A stretch of DNA of 64,000 bases, from the NCBI RefSeq assembly GCF_024448935.1, contig NZ_JAMOIE010000010.1, positions 1 through 64,000 on the forward strand. The letters run 5' to 3'. Under the pieces are notes generated by a model. The model was not told the origin of the DNA. It saw only the letters and a list, made by a program, of their open reading frames with translations, and did not search any database. Every line of letters begins with the position of its first letter. The stretch's first letter is position 1. This document shows positions 43,509 to 56,030 of this stretch, piece after piece. A program made the translations under genes and the position numbers. Origin of the DNA: Stutzerimonas stutzeri. GTDB taxonomy: Bacteria > Pseudomonadota > Gammaproteobacteria > Pseudomonadales > Pseudomonadaceae.

Positions 43509-44879
43509 TCAGCCCACCGCCTTGATGCCGGGCATCGGGCTCTCGGCCAAATAGGCCTCGAGCGAGTCGTCCAGCGCCTCCAGCCAGGGGGTGTGGTGCG
43601 GCGTGGCCAGGGTGCCGGTCATCAGCGAGCGGTGGCACTTGTTACGGTAGCCCATGATGTCCTCGTACTTGTCGTGCTTCCAGTCGAGGAAGGTCTGGTT
43701 CACCGCGGCGATGTCGAAGCTCGGGTAGTCGGTGGCCTCGATCAGCTGGTGGATGTACTCGCCCTGGAACTCGAACATCTGCTGGGCGGTTTCCAGGGTT
43801 TCCTCCTCCTGCCGCCAGGCCAGATCCTCGGCGCGCATATGGCCGCGGTCGGGCAGGGCGATACGCCCGAGGATCACGTCGCGGGCATACCAGGCCTGGG
43901 CGTCGAACATGTTGAAGCTGTACCACTGGTCCTGCATGCCGAGGTAGATCAGTTTCGGGTTGTCTTCCCAGAACACGCCCTTGTAGAGGTTCAGCGGCCA
44001 CAGGCGGTTATCGGTCTTGAGTCGCAGCTCTTCGGCGAGGAACGGAAAGTGGTGCCGGTAGCCGGTGCACAGGACGATGGCGTCGATGTGCTTGTTGCTG
44101 CCGTCGGCGAAGAACGCGCTGCTGCCTTTCACATGGCTGAGCAGCGGCTTCTCCTCCCAGTTCTCCGGCCACTGGTAGCCCATCGGCGCGCTGCGGTAGC
44201 AACTGGTGATCGACCGCGCACCGTACTTGTAGCATTGCGAGCCGATGTCCTCGGCCGAATAGCTGCTGCCCACCACCAGCACGTCCTTGCCCTTGAATTC
44301 CAGTGCGTCGCGAAAATCGTGGGCGTGCAGCACGCGTCCGGCGAAGCTCTCGAAGCCTTCGAAGTAGGGCACGTTCGGCGTGGAGAAATGGCCGCTGGCG
44401 ACCACCACGTAGTCGAAGCGCTCGGTGCGGGTCAGGTCCTGGTCGTAGCTGTGCACGGTGACCTCGAACTGGCCGCTGGCCTCGTCGAAGACGACGCCGC
44501 GCACGGCGGTGTTGAACTGGATGTACTGGCGCACGCCGGCCTTCTCGACGCGGCCCTTGATATAGTCCCAGAGCACCTCGCGCGGCGGGTAGGAGCCCAG
44601 CGGCCGACCGAAGTGTTCGTCGAAGGTGTAGTCGGCGAACTCCAGGCATTCCTTCGGGCCGTTGGACCAGAGGTAGCGGTACATGCTGCCGTGCACCGGT
44701 TCGCCGTGCTCGTCCAGGCCGGTGCGCCAAGTATAGTTCCACATGCCGCCCCAGTCGCTCTGCTTCTCGTAGCAGACCAGTTCGGGAAGCTCCGCGCCGT
44801 TGGCCGCGGCGGACTGGAAGGCGCGCAGTTGGGCCAGCCCGCAGGGGCCGGCGCCGATGATGGCGATGCGTTGGGTCAT
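43509..44879 (-). CDS. tmm: Trimethylamine monooxygenase (bacterial FMO)
   Basis: A 456-aa class B flavin monooxygenase that makes TMAO from trimethylamine with NADPH and O2. It has the FAD loop [14 protein letters not shown], the FMO fingerprint [11 protein letters not shown], and the NADPH loop [23 protein letters not shown]. Long stretches ([83 protein letters not shown]) match the Tmm family of methylotrophs rather than generic FMOs. The start [11 protein letters not shown] follows an aggag. It is upstream of tdm and divergent from a signalling operon. Confidence 0.88.
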   Translation of the reverse strand: MTQRIAIIGAGPCGLAQLRAFQSAAANGAELPELVCYEKQSDWGGMWNYTWRTGLDEHGEPVHGSMYRYLWSNGPKECLEFADYTFDEHFGRPLGSYPPREVLWDYIKGRVEKAGVRQYIQFNTAVRGVVFDEASGQFEVTVHSYDQDLTRTERFDYVVVASGHFSTPNVPYFEGFESFAGRVLHAHDFRDALEFKGKDVLVVGSSYSAEDIGSQCYKYGARSITSCYRSAPMGYQWPENWEEKPLLSHVKGSSAFFADGSNKHIDAIVLCTGYRHHFPFLAEELRLKTDNRLWPLNLYKGVFWEDNPKLIYLGMQDQWYSFNMFDAQAWYARDVILGRIALPDRGHMRAEDLAWRQEEETLETAQQMFEFQGEYIHQLIEATDYPSFDIAAVNQTFLDWKHDKYEDIMGYRNKCHRSLMTGTLATPHHTPWLEALDDSLEAYLAESPMPGIKAVG

Positions 44880-45162
44880 GTCGTTCTCCTGAAGTGTCGG
44901 CTGGACATCCGCCGGAAATGCCGTGGTGCAGCGAAGGTAATTCAGCCCGACCCGCCTGCCACTCTCCTCCTGTGCATATCCTCTTTGGGGTATCTCACCT
45001 TGCGCAGGGCCTCGGAGCGGCACCGCAAGAAAGCGGCAAAGGCCCGTGCGGCCTCGTTCTGGTGCGTTTGTCGCGCGGCGGCGACCACGATGACGATATT
45101 TCTCGTTGAGAAAAATAAATTCCTGATGGTGTTTCCCGGCTTCCTGGCGCTTCCCTCGTGCG

Positions 45163-45178
45163 GGGCATGAAACTTGCT
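45163..45178 (+). promoter_or_regulatory. Candidate sigma-54 (-24/-12) promoter for the signalling operon
   Basis: GGGCATGAAACTTGCT has the exact GG-N10-GC spacing, with GGCA and TTGC elements close to the RpoN consensus TGGCACG-N4-TTGCW. It would start transcription near 45,190, about 27 bp before the kinase start. The whole tmm/kinase divergent region is 44880-45216 and has no other gene. Confidence 0.5.
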
Positions 45179-45216
45179 CCGCTGCGCATGACCCCGAGCC
45201 GCAACCGAGAGAGCCG

Positions 45217-46350
45217 ATGCCGCCGCAGACAACCATGCGCAACGCCCTGGTGAACTGGCCATGGTCCTGGCTGCGTGACCGTGATGCCGCATCCGGTGAA
45301 CGGCTGCTGCGCGAGCTGCCCTTGCGGCTGCTGCGCCAACCGGGCAGCGTCGAGCCGCTGCTGAAGCTGCTGGCAGCCCTGCAGCGCGAGCTGTGCGCAC
45401 AACATGCGTCGTTGCTGTTGCCGGGCGAAGGCGCAGCAGGCTGGCGGCAACTGGGGGCGGCGTCGGGTTGCAACGACCAGAACGGCTGTCCATGGCGGGC
45501 CGAACCGTCGCGGCTGCCCCCGGGCGGCGGGCTGATGAACTGCGCGCGTTGCCTGCGTAGCGGGCGCCAGCGTCTGATCTGCGGCATCAGCGCCGACGCC
45601 GGCGAGTCCGGCGCGCTGCTGGTGGATTTCCCACGTCCGCCGCGCCAGGCCCAGCGTGACCGCGTGCGCGAGGTCGGGCTGCTGCTCGGCGACACCCTGC
45701 AGACGCTGGCCGGCGAACGCCGCCGGCAGCGGCGCGAACTGGCCGCCGAACGGGCCATGCTCGCGCGAGAGCTGCACGATACGGTGGCGCAGCAGCTCAG
45801 CTACCTGCAGATTCGCGCCAGCCGTATCCAGGCGCTGCTCGTCACGTCGGAGCAGCCGTCTGCGGCGCAGCCGATGCTCGCCGAACTGCGCGGCACGTTG
45901 CAGTTGCTGCACCGCCAGGTGCGCGAGCTGATCGCCTCGGCACGCCTGACCATGGACGGCCGCACGCTGAACGAGGCCGTGCAGGCCTCGGTGGACGAGT
46001 TCGCCCGCTGCAGCGGTTGCGTCTTCGAACTGGACAACCGCATCCACGCCGGCCTGATCACGCCGGAGGCGGAGTTGCAGGTGCTGCAGATCATCCGTGA
46101 GGCGCTGGCCAACGTGGTGCGCCATTCCCATGCCCGCCGCGTGCAGGTGAGCCTGCTGGCGCGGTCGGGCGGCGGCGTCGAGGTGCGGGTGGAGGACGAC
46201 GGCATCGGCCTGCCGGACGAGCTGCCGGAAAGTGGCCACTTCGGCCTGCACATCATGCGCGAGCGGGCCGCCGGCATCGACGCGCGGCTGGAGTTCGGCA
46301 AGGGCGAGCCGCGCGGCACCTGCGTGCGGCTGCTATGGAGAGGCGCATGA
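45217..46350 (+). CDS. Soluble NarX-type sensor histidine kinase
   Basis: A 377-aa protein with no membrane segment. The N-terminal 150 aa include a cysteine-rich stretch (CNDQNGCPW ... [16 protein letters not shown]) that might hold a metal or Fe-S/redox centre. The phosphoacceptor is in [19 protein letters not shown] (HisKA_3), and the ATPase part has [15 protein letters not shown] and [11 protein letters not shown] ... [12 protein letters not shown]. It overlaps the response-regulator gene by 4 bp. It is divergent from tmm, suggesting it senses the amine or cell redox/nitrogen state. Confidence 0.85.
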   Translation: MPPQTTMRNALVNWPWSWLRDRDAASGERLLRELPLRLLRQPGSVEPLLKLLAALQRELCAQHASLLLPGEGAAGWRQLGAASGCNDQNGCPWRAEPSRLPPGGGLMNCARCLRSGRQRLICGISADAGESGALLVDFPRPPRQAQRDRVREVGLLLGDTLQTLAGERRRQRRELAAERAMLARELHDTVAQQLSYLQIRASRIQALLVTSEQPSAAQPMLAELRGTLQLLHRQVRELIASARLTMDGRTLNEAVQASVDEFARCSGCVFELDNRIHAGLITPEAELQVLQIIREALANVVRHSHARRVQVSLLARSGGGVEVRVEDDGIGLPDELPESGHFGLHIMRERAAGIDARLEFGKGEPRGTCVRLLWRGA

Positions 46351-47033
46351 GCGAGCCGCTGACGCTGATCCTCATCGACGATCATTCGCTGCTGCGCTGC
46401 GGGCTGGCCGAACTGCTCGGCGCGGTGGCGGATTTCCAGGTGCTGGGCATGGCGGCGTCCGGTCCGGAAGGTATCGAGCTGGCGCAGCGGCTGGCGCCGG
46501 CGATGATCCTGCTCGATCTGCACATGCCAGGCATGAGCGGCCTGGAAACCCTCGCCGCCCTCAAGCGGATGCAGCCGGACAGCCAGGTCGTCGTCCTCAC
46601 CGCATCGGACTCCCAGGACGACCTGCTGGCCGCGCTGCGTGGCGGGGCCGATGGCTACGTGCTCAAGGACACCGAGCCGGAGCAACTGGTCGCCTACCTG
46701 CAGGGCTGCACCCGCGGGCGGGTCACGCTGGAGCCGGGGCTCATGCGGCTGCTGGCCGAAGAGCAGCGCGTGACACCGCCGGGCCCCGACAGGGCCGCAG
46801 CGCAGGATCTGACCGAGCGCGAATGCCAGACCCTGGCGCTGATCGCCGAAGGCCTGAGCAACAAGCTGATCGCCCGTGAGCTGGGCATCAGCGACGGCAC
46901 GGTGAAGATCCACGTGCGCCATCTGCTGACCAAGCTCAACCTGCATTCGCGGCTGGAACTGGCGGCCTGGGCCCATCGTGGCGGTTTCCTCGGCCAGCAG
47001 GCGGCGCGTTCGCCGAACCGGGAGCGTCCATGA
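46347..47033 (+). CDS. NarL/FixJ-family response regulator
   Basis: A 228-aa regulator. The receiver domain has the acidic pair in LILIDDHSLLRCGLAELLGA, the phospho-acceptor Asp in MILLDLHMPGMSGLETL, Thr in VVLTASDS and Lys in YVLKDTEPEQL. The C-terminal LuxR-type helix-turn-helix is LTERECQTLALIAEGLSNKLIARELGISDGTVKIHVRHLLTKLNLHSRLEL. Start MSEPLTL, overlapping the kinase stop (ATGA). The next gene overlaps its end, so kinase, regulator and PAS protein form one transcription unit. Confidence 0.92.
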   Translation: MSEPLTLILIDDHSLLRCGLAELLGAVADFQVLGMAASGPEGIELAQRLAPAMILLDLHMPGMSGLETLAALKRMQPDSQVVVLTASDSQDDLLAALRGGADGYVLKDTEPEQLVAYLQGCTRGRVTLEPGLMRLLAEEQRVTPPGPDRAAAQDLTERECQTLALIAEGLSNKLIARELGISDGTVKIHVRHLLTKLNLHSRLELAAWAHRGGFLGQQAARSPNRERP

Positions 47034-47797
47034 TTTCTCCATCGGCGGCGTACGGGGTGTTCGACTGGTTGCGCCAGGCGTTGCGCACCGAGTCCGGTGA
47101 TTTCGATCAATTGCCGCTGGCGTTGGCGCGGCTGGACGGCGACGGCTGCATTCGCCAGCTCAACAGCGGCTGGCGGGAACTGACCGGCCACCGGGCCCGC
47201 CCCTGCCTGGGGCGGCCGTTGGCCAGCTTCCTCCATCCCGCAGACGTGCAGGCCTGGGCCCAGGCGCTGGGACAGCTGCGCCCGGCGCAGACGGAGGTGC
47301 TGCTGTTGCGCTATCTCACCTGCAGCGGCGAGCGTCGCTGGGTCGAGGCACGCCTGCGGCGCCGAATCGGCGGCTTCGTCGTCAGCCTGGGCGACATCAC
47401 CGGGCAGATGCAGCGGCGCCAGTCCCTGCAGGCCAGCCACCGCAGCCTGAGCAACCTGCTCGACGGGCTGCCGATGATGGTCTATCGCTGTCGCAACAAC
47501 CGCCACTGGAGCATGGAATACGTCAGTGCCGGCTGCCTGGAACTGACCGGCTACCGGCCCGAGCAGTTGCTGGACAGCCATAGCCTGACCTTCAGCGACC
47601 TGATCCACCCGGCCGACCGCGAGCATGTCTGGGCCGAAGTCCAGGCCGGCCTGAACGAACAGCGGACGTTCGTCTTCGACTACCGGCTGCTGTGCGCCGA
47701 CGGGCGGGAGAAACGGGTGCGGGAACACGGCAACGGCATCTACGCGGCCAATGGCGAAGTGCTGGGGCTCGAGGGCGTGGTGCTGGCCTCTGCGTAG
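47030..47797 (+). CDS. Dual-PAS sensory protein without output domain
   Basis: A 255-aa protein with two PAS domains: about residues 20-128 (LPLALARLDGDGCIRQLNSGWRELTGHRARPCLG ... RWVEARLRRRIGGFVVSLGDITG) and 140-255 (DGLPMMVYRCRNNRHWSMEYVSAGCLELTGYRPEQLL ... DGREKRVREHGNGIY). It has no kinase, GGDEF or HTH domain and no membrane segment. It overlaps the regulator gene by 4 bp. It may deliver a signal (flavin, heme or ligand) to the soluble kinase. Confidence 0.8.
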   Translation: MISPSAAYGVFDWLRQALRTESGDFDQLPLALARLDGDGCIRQLNSGWRELTGHRARPCLGRPLASFLHPADVQAWAQALGQLRPAQTEVLLLRYLTCSGERRWVEARLRRRIGGFVVSLGDITGQMQRRQSLQASHRSLSNLLDGLPMMVYRCRNNRHWSMEYVSAGCLELTGYRPEQLLDSHSLTFSDLIHPADREHVWAEVQAGLNEQRTFVFDYRLLCADGREKRVREHGNGIYAANGEVLGLEGVVLASA

Positions 47798-47851
47798 CCG
47801 TCCGTTTCTGGCTTATGCTTGGGCACCAAAGTCCCTATCGAATCCATCCGC

Positions 47852-49141
47852 ATGTCTCTCGAATCCCGTCTGCTTCGCGCACTCGCTCCCTGGCTGGCGT
47901 CGCCCAAATGGTGGGTGGCCTTTTCCGGCGGCCTGGATTCGAGCGTGCTGCTGCATGCGCTGGCGCGGTTGGGCGAACGCCACGCGCTGCCGCCGATCGT
48001 CGCGATCCACGTGCACCACGGCCTGCAGGCCGTCGCCGACGACTGGCCGGCGCACTGCCGGGCCGTCTGCGAGCGGCTGGAGGTTCCGCTGCAGGTGGTG
48101 CGGGTCCAGGTCGCGGCGGGTGCCAGCCTGGAACGGGCCGCACGCGAGGCGCGTTATGCCGCGTTCGCCGACCAGTTGGGCGAGGGCGAGCTGCTGCTGA
48201 CCGGCCAGCACCGCGACGACCAGGCCGAGACCCTGCTGTTCCGCCTGCTGCGCGGCGCCGGCGTGCGCGGGCTGGCAGCGATGCCGGCCGAACGGGTATT
48301 GGCGCCGGGCCGGTTGCTGCGCCCGTTGCTCGACGTTGCGCGGGCCGAGCTGGAGGCCTATGCGCGCAGCCATGGGCTCGACTGGATCGAGGACCCGAGC
48401 AACCGGAGCCTCGATCATTCGCGCAACTACATGCGTCAGCGGGTCATGCCGGTCCTGCGGCAGCGCTGGCCACAGGCGGCTGCGAGCATGGCCCGCACGG
48501 CCGCGCGGATGGCCGAGGCGCAGGTGTTGCTGGATGAGCTGGCGGTGCAGGATCTGGGCGCGGCGCAAGGCGCCAGCCGCTTCGACTGGTTGCCGCTGCC
48601 CAGTCTCGCCCTGCCGCCACTGCGTGCACTGACCCCGGTGCGTCAACGCAACGCGCTGCGTCACTGGCTGGCTGGCCTGACGCTGGCGCCGGATGAAGAT
48701 CACTGGGCAGGCTGGGTTTCGCTGCGAGACGCGAGGCCGGATGCCGCTCCTCGATGGCGTCTGGCGGGTGGCGAAATACAGCGTGGGGCGGGGCGGATCT
48801 GGTGGTTGCCCGAGTGCTGGCTGGAGCGGCCTGTCGGTCCGATCGATTGGCCGGCCCCCGCTGTCAGCCTGATGCTGCCCGGCAACGGCAGGCTTCGATT
48901 GGAGGGTGCATTGCCTGCGGGCAGGCTTGAGGTCGGGTATCGGCGGGGCGGGGAAGCGCTTCAACTGCCCGGACGCGGTCGCCGCGATCTCAAGCGTTTG
49001 CTGAACGAGGCTGGCGTGCCGGGCTTTGCACGCGCTCGCCTGCCGTTGCTGTTCTGCGACGGAGAGCTCATCGCGGTGGCCAATCTGCCGCAACTGAGTG
49101 CGGGACGCTATGCCCTCTACTGGTGCATGGCGGACTTCTAA
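47852..49141 (+). CDS. tilS: tRNA(Ile)-lysidine synthase
   Basis: Modifies C34 of tRNA-Ile(CAU) to lysidine using ATP and lysine. The 429-aa protein has the PP-loop SGGLDSSVLLHAL, HVHHGLQAVADDWPAHCR, GQHRDDQAETLLFRLLRGAGVRGLAAM and the C-terminal TilS substrate-binding domains. The start MSLESRLLRALAPWL is the family start. In most pseudomonads accA lies upstream; here the tmm/tdm/signalling block does. It is followed by pyrG. Confidence 0.95.
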   Translation: MSLESRLLRALAPWLASPKWWVAFSGGLDSSVLLHALARLGERHALPPIVAIHVHHGLQAVADDWPAHCRAVCERLEVPLQVVRVQVAAGASLERAAREARYAAFADQLGEGELLLTGQHRDDQAETLLFRLLRGAGVRGLAAMPAERVLAPGRLLRPLLDVARAELEAYARSHGLDWIEDPSNRSLDHSRNYMRQRVMPVLRQRWPQAAASMARTAARMAEAQVLLDELAVQDLGAAQGASRFDWLPLPSLALPPLRALTPVRQRNALRHWLAGLTLAPDEDHWAGWVSLRDARPDAAPRWRLAGGEIQRGAGRIWWLPECWLERPVGPIDWPAPAVSLMLPGNGRLRLEGALPAGRLEVGYRRGGEALQLPGRGRRDLKRLLNEAGVPGFARARLPLLFCDGELIAVANLPQLSAGRYALYWCMADF

Positions 49142-49291
49142 GGAGTTTGAGCTGATAGGGCCTTTCCAGTAGACTACGCTCCCGTCCCAACACAGCTTCT
49201 GCGGCTTTCTTCGAAAGCCGTGGCAGTTCCGCTATTGCCGCCTTTGGCGCAATGGCGCCTTCGCTTTTCCCCGGCGGCGCTGACCGCTTAA

Positions 49292-53109
<3,818 letters not shown>

Positions 53110-53126
53110 ACCCAAGCATGCTAGAA

Positions 53127-53152
53127 AGGGGCGGCGTCAGTCGCCCTTTTTT
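53127..53152 (+). terminator. Terminator after eno
   Basis: A GC-rich stem (ggggcg.../...cgccc) followed by six T, 18 nt downstream of eno. Confidence 0.75.
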
Positions 53153-53284
53153 GTGGAAAACGGTCAGCGCTGTTAAGGTCGCCGCACGGCGATGCGCTAG
53201 CCAGCAAAGGGAAGCCGGACTATGTTGCTGACCGCCGCTTATACAACGTCACTGGAAACCAATCGAATTCGATCCATGCCTTCC

Positions 53285-53563
53285 ATGCGCAGTCCCTACT
53301 GGTTGTTTGTTGTCCTGATTTTGCTGCTGGGTGGCTTGCAGTATCGCCTGTGGGTGGGTGAGGGCAGCCTCGCCCAGGTGAGCGGATTGAACAAGCAGAT
53401 CGCCGGGCAGCAGGGCGAGAACCAGCGATTGCTTGAGCGAAACCGGATTCTCGAAGCCGAGGTCAGGGAGCTCAAGCAGGGCATGGAAACAGTAGAAGAG
53501 CGTGCGCGGCATGAGTTGGGCATGGTCAAAGAGGGCGAGACTCTCTTTCAGCTCACCGAATGA
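53285..53563 (+). CDS. ftsB: Cell-division protein FtsB
   Basis: A 92-aa divisome protein that forms a complex with FtsL and FtsQ. One membrane helix (YWLFVVLILLLGGLQYRLW) is followed by a leucine-zipper coiled coil (LAQVSGLNKQIAGQQGENQRLLERNRILEAEVRELKQ) and the conserved end ERARHELGMVKEGETLFQL. I choose MRSPYWLF by family; an ATG three codons upstream is possible. The 4-bp overlap with ispD is the usual coupling. Confidence 0.92.
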   Translation: MRSPYWLFVVLILLLGGLQYRLWVGEGSLAQVSGLNKQIAGQQGENQRLLERNRILEAEVRELKQGMETVEERARHELGMVKEGETLFQLTE

Positions 53564-54264
53564 GTGCAAACAACCTCCCGTCTTACTGGGTCGTGATCCC
53601 GGCTGCCGGCATTGGCAGTCGTATGCGAGCCGACCGGCCCAAGCAATATCTGCAGTTGGCAGGAAGGACCATCCTCGAGCACACCCTGGATTGCTTTCTA
53701 GGCCATCCCCAGCTCAAGGGACTGGTTGTGTGCGTAGCGAGCGATGATGCCTATTGGCCCGATCTCGCTTGCTCGACAGATCCGCGTGTTCAGCGTGCCG
53801 ATGGCGGCAGTGAGCGAGCCGACTCGGTTCTGGGCGGGCTGCGAGAGCTGAGCCGGCTCGGCGCCTCAGACGGCGACTGGGTGCTGGTGCACGACGCCGC
53901 CAGGCCCAACCTGGCAGGCACGGATCTGAATCATTTATTGGAGACGCTCGCGGACGATCCTGTCGGTGGGCTGCTCGCTGTTCCGGCTTGCGATACGCTC
54001 AAGCGTGCTGATGCGGATGGGCGCGTTCAGGAGACGGTGGATCGTAGCGTCATCTGGCAAGCGTTCACGCCACAGATGTTCCGGCTTGGATCGCTGCGTG
54101 AGGCGTTGGCGGATGCACTTGGCAGTGGGGTTGCCGTAACCGACGAAGCGTCCGCGCTTGAATGGGCGGGGCACCACCCGCGTCTGGTCGAAGGGCGTGC
54201 CGACAATCTCAAGATCACCCGGCCCGAGGATCTTCAGTGGTTGGAACAGCGCTGGAAATCTTGA
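53560..54264 (+). CDS. ispD: 2-C-methyl-D-erythritol 4-phosphate cytidylyltransferase
   Basis: Second cytidine step of the MEP isoprenoid pathway. 234 aa, with the nucleotide-binding PAAGIGSRMRADRPKQYLQLAGRTILEHTL, RADGGSERADSVLGGL, VLVHDAARPNL and the end DNLKITRPEDLQWLEQ. It overlaps ftsB. In many bacteria ispD and ispF are adjacent; here ispF is 6.6 kb downstream, as in other pseudomonads. Confidence 0.96.
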   Translation: MSANNLPSYWVVIPAAGIGSRMRADRPKQYLQLAGRTILEHTLDCFLGHPQLKGLVVCVASDDAYWPDLACSTDPRVQRADGGSERADSVLGGLRELSRLGASDGDWVLVHDAARPNLAGTDLNHLLETLADDPVGGLLAVPACDTLKRADADGRVQETVDRSVIWQAFTPQMFRLGSLREALADALGSGVAVTDEASALEWAGHHPRLVEGRADNLKITRPEDLQWLEQRWKS

Positions 54265-54334
54265 GCCCAGCGCCGTTCAGGGCGCTATGCAGAGCGCCGA
54301 CTGATCCCGCATAGCGAAGGCGAAGCCGTTGCGA

Positions 54335-55501
54335 TCAATAGCGGTAGATCGCAGCAGCACCGCTTTCGGTCGGCATGCGTTCGGTAGGAACCGAGATTAC
54401 CTCGCCGCCTTGTTCCAACGTCCATATGGTCAATTCATCCAGCAGATCAGGCGTCATGGCTGAGTCATCTTCCACCGCGACTGCCCTGCCTTGCTGCTTG
54501 TCGACTACCCCGGGAATTCGACGCTCCGCCTCGACCAGCAGGGTCGCCACACGGCCTTCGAGTGTGGCCTGGCCGATCTGCTCAAGCTGATCGGTAGCCA
54601 GCCCCTGACCGTGCGACACGCCGTATTGGTTGATGAAGCCTTCCAGACGCTTGATGTAGCGCGGCTGCATGACCATCCAGCTCTTCTGGCGGAGTTCGTC
54701 ATGGCTCAGTAACGAGGCATCGTTCTCGATGCCTTCCGGCAGCAGAAATTCGTTGTGGCTGAGTTTGCGGAAGTGGAACTGGTGCTCGGGAAGTGCTGCG
54801 AGGATCAGCGGCAGTCGCGACTTGCGGCTGTGATGCTCGAGAATCGCGCGATCCACTTCACGGAAGAAGCGCTCCCGGTCTCGATCGATTTCGTCCTGGC
54901 GCCCGGCGCCTCCGCTCTCCACCTGCATCGGATCACCACGCTCGCTGGCGCGACTGTAGCCTTGCGGGAAGCCCGTCTGACCTTTCTCGGTCAACTCGCG
55001 GCCCAGCGCTTCTTCAACGGTTTTCGGAACGCTTTCACCCAAGCGGACTTCGTCAACGCCGTCGCGGTTGCCTTCGAACAGACGAACCGAGTCCAGCGTG
55101 ATCGCCAATATCTGATAGCGGTCGACCGACTGCGCGATACGCAGCAGCGGCTTGAGGTGCATACGGTCATTTGCGACGGCGAGCTCTGGAACGCTGCGCT
55201 GCAGGCGGAATACCTCGAAGTAGTCCGCGGCAGCAAAGACAGCAAGCCCATCGCGGTTGGAATTCCAGAAATCGGGATCGTCGATCAGATCGTGGAAGGG
55301 CTTCAGCAGCGCTTTGGCCTGATCGCCACGGCCTTGTTGCTTGAGCGAGTCTTCAAGCCCACGGACAAGGTGCTTGAAGCGAATCGGGTCTTGCTGACGC
55401 TCGGGGAAACTGCGGTGGGTGGGCTGATAAAGCGAAAGGCAAGGCGCTTCGCGTTTTGCCAGCAACTGGGACATGGTTTCGCGATCGAGCACTCTGTTCA
55501 T
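54335..55501 (-). CDS. baeRF3-type (eRF1-like) protein of unknown role
   Basis: A 388-aa soluble protein. The N-terminus MNRVLDRETMSQLLAKREAPCLSLYQPTHRSFPERQQDPIRFKHLVRGLEDSL and the central AVFAAADYFEVFRLQRSVPELAVANDRMHLKPLLRIAQSVDRYQILAITLDSVRLFEG resemble the bacterial archaeo-eukaryotic release-factor family 3, proposed to act in ribosome quality control or stress. It is next to an HPF-like ribosome-hibernation gene on the same strand, which fits a stationary-phase role. Confidence 0.78.
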   Translation of the reverse strand: MNRVLDRETMSQLLAKREAPCLSLYQPTHRSFPERQQDPIRFKHLVRGLEDSLKQQGRGDQAKALLKPFHDLIDDPDFWNSNRDGLAVFAAADYFEVFRLQRSVPELAVANDRMHLKPLLRIAQSVDRYQILAITLDSVRLFEGNRDGVDEVRLGESVPKTVEEALGRELTEKGQTGFPQGYSRASERGDPMQVESGGAGRQDEIDRDRERFFREVDRAILEHHSRKSRLPLILAALPEHQFHFRKLSHNEFLLPEGIENDASLLSHDELRQKSWMVMQPRYIKRLEGFINQYGVSHGQGLATDQLEQIGQATLEGRVATLLVEAERRIPGVVDKQQGRAVAVEDDSAMTPDLLDELTIWTLEQGGEVISVPTERMPTESGAAAIYRY

Positions 55502-55582
55502 GTACGGCCTCACTCGTGGTCAGATGGTTCGGTTCCTCATTGTCTCGCTCGGCCCGCTTCAGCGGGTCGCATCAGGCGGCAT

Positions 55583-55900
55583 TCAGTGGTGGTTGAGTTT
55601 CTTGTCTAGCGCATGGGCAAGGGCATGGCTGAGCTTTTCGGCGCAGCCGTCAATGGCAAGATTCAGCGAGTCCGCTTTGTGGCTGGTCGAAATGGGCTCG
55701 TGTCCCTTGACCCGCGCTTCCATCTGGCAGCGCTTATCCTGCGGGCCGCTTTTGCCGCTGTTTTCGTCGTTGAGATGAACTTCGACTCGGGTCAGCTGAT
55801 CGTCGAAGCGCTCCAGTTCGCTCTCGACCGTCGCTTTTGCATGCTCCTCAAGGCTGCCGGTCACGTCGACGCTATGATTGCTGTTCACCAGAATCTGCAT
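55583..55900 (-). CDS. HPF/RaiA-family ribosome-associated protein
   Basis: A 105-aa protein with the beta-alpha-beta fold of ribosome-hibernation factors: MQILVNSNHSVDVTGSLEEHAKATVESELERFDDQLTRVEVHLNDENSGKSGPQDKRCQMEARVKGHEPISTSHKADSLNLAIDGCAEKL. It likely binds the 30S decoding centre under stress. It lies upstream of the baeRF3-like gene in the same direction, 81 bp away. Confidence 0.88.
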   Translation of the reverse strand: MQILVNSNHSVDVTGSLEEHAKATVESELERFDDQLTRVEVHLNDENSGKSGPQDKRCQMEARVKGHEPISTSHKADSLNLAIDGCAEKLSHALAHALDKKLNHH

Positions 55901-56030
55901 ATGTCCTCCTGATTGATTGGCCGGCACGCTCAAGCAGAGGGCCGGAGGCACCGGCTTCAGAATTTCGACGTGGTGGGTTAAGTCGGGTTCCGCCTCGAGT
56001 CGGCAGTCGGACGCGCGGCGCAGTCGCAAC

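Noticed and set aside
40956-45170. A 1404-codon plus-strand open frame opposite tdm and tmm
   Set aside because: Antisense artefact of high third-position GC; spans two convincing minus-strand enzymes.
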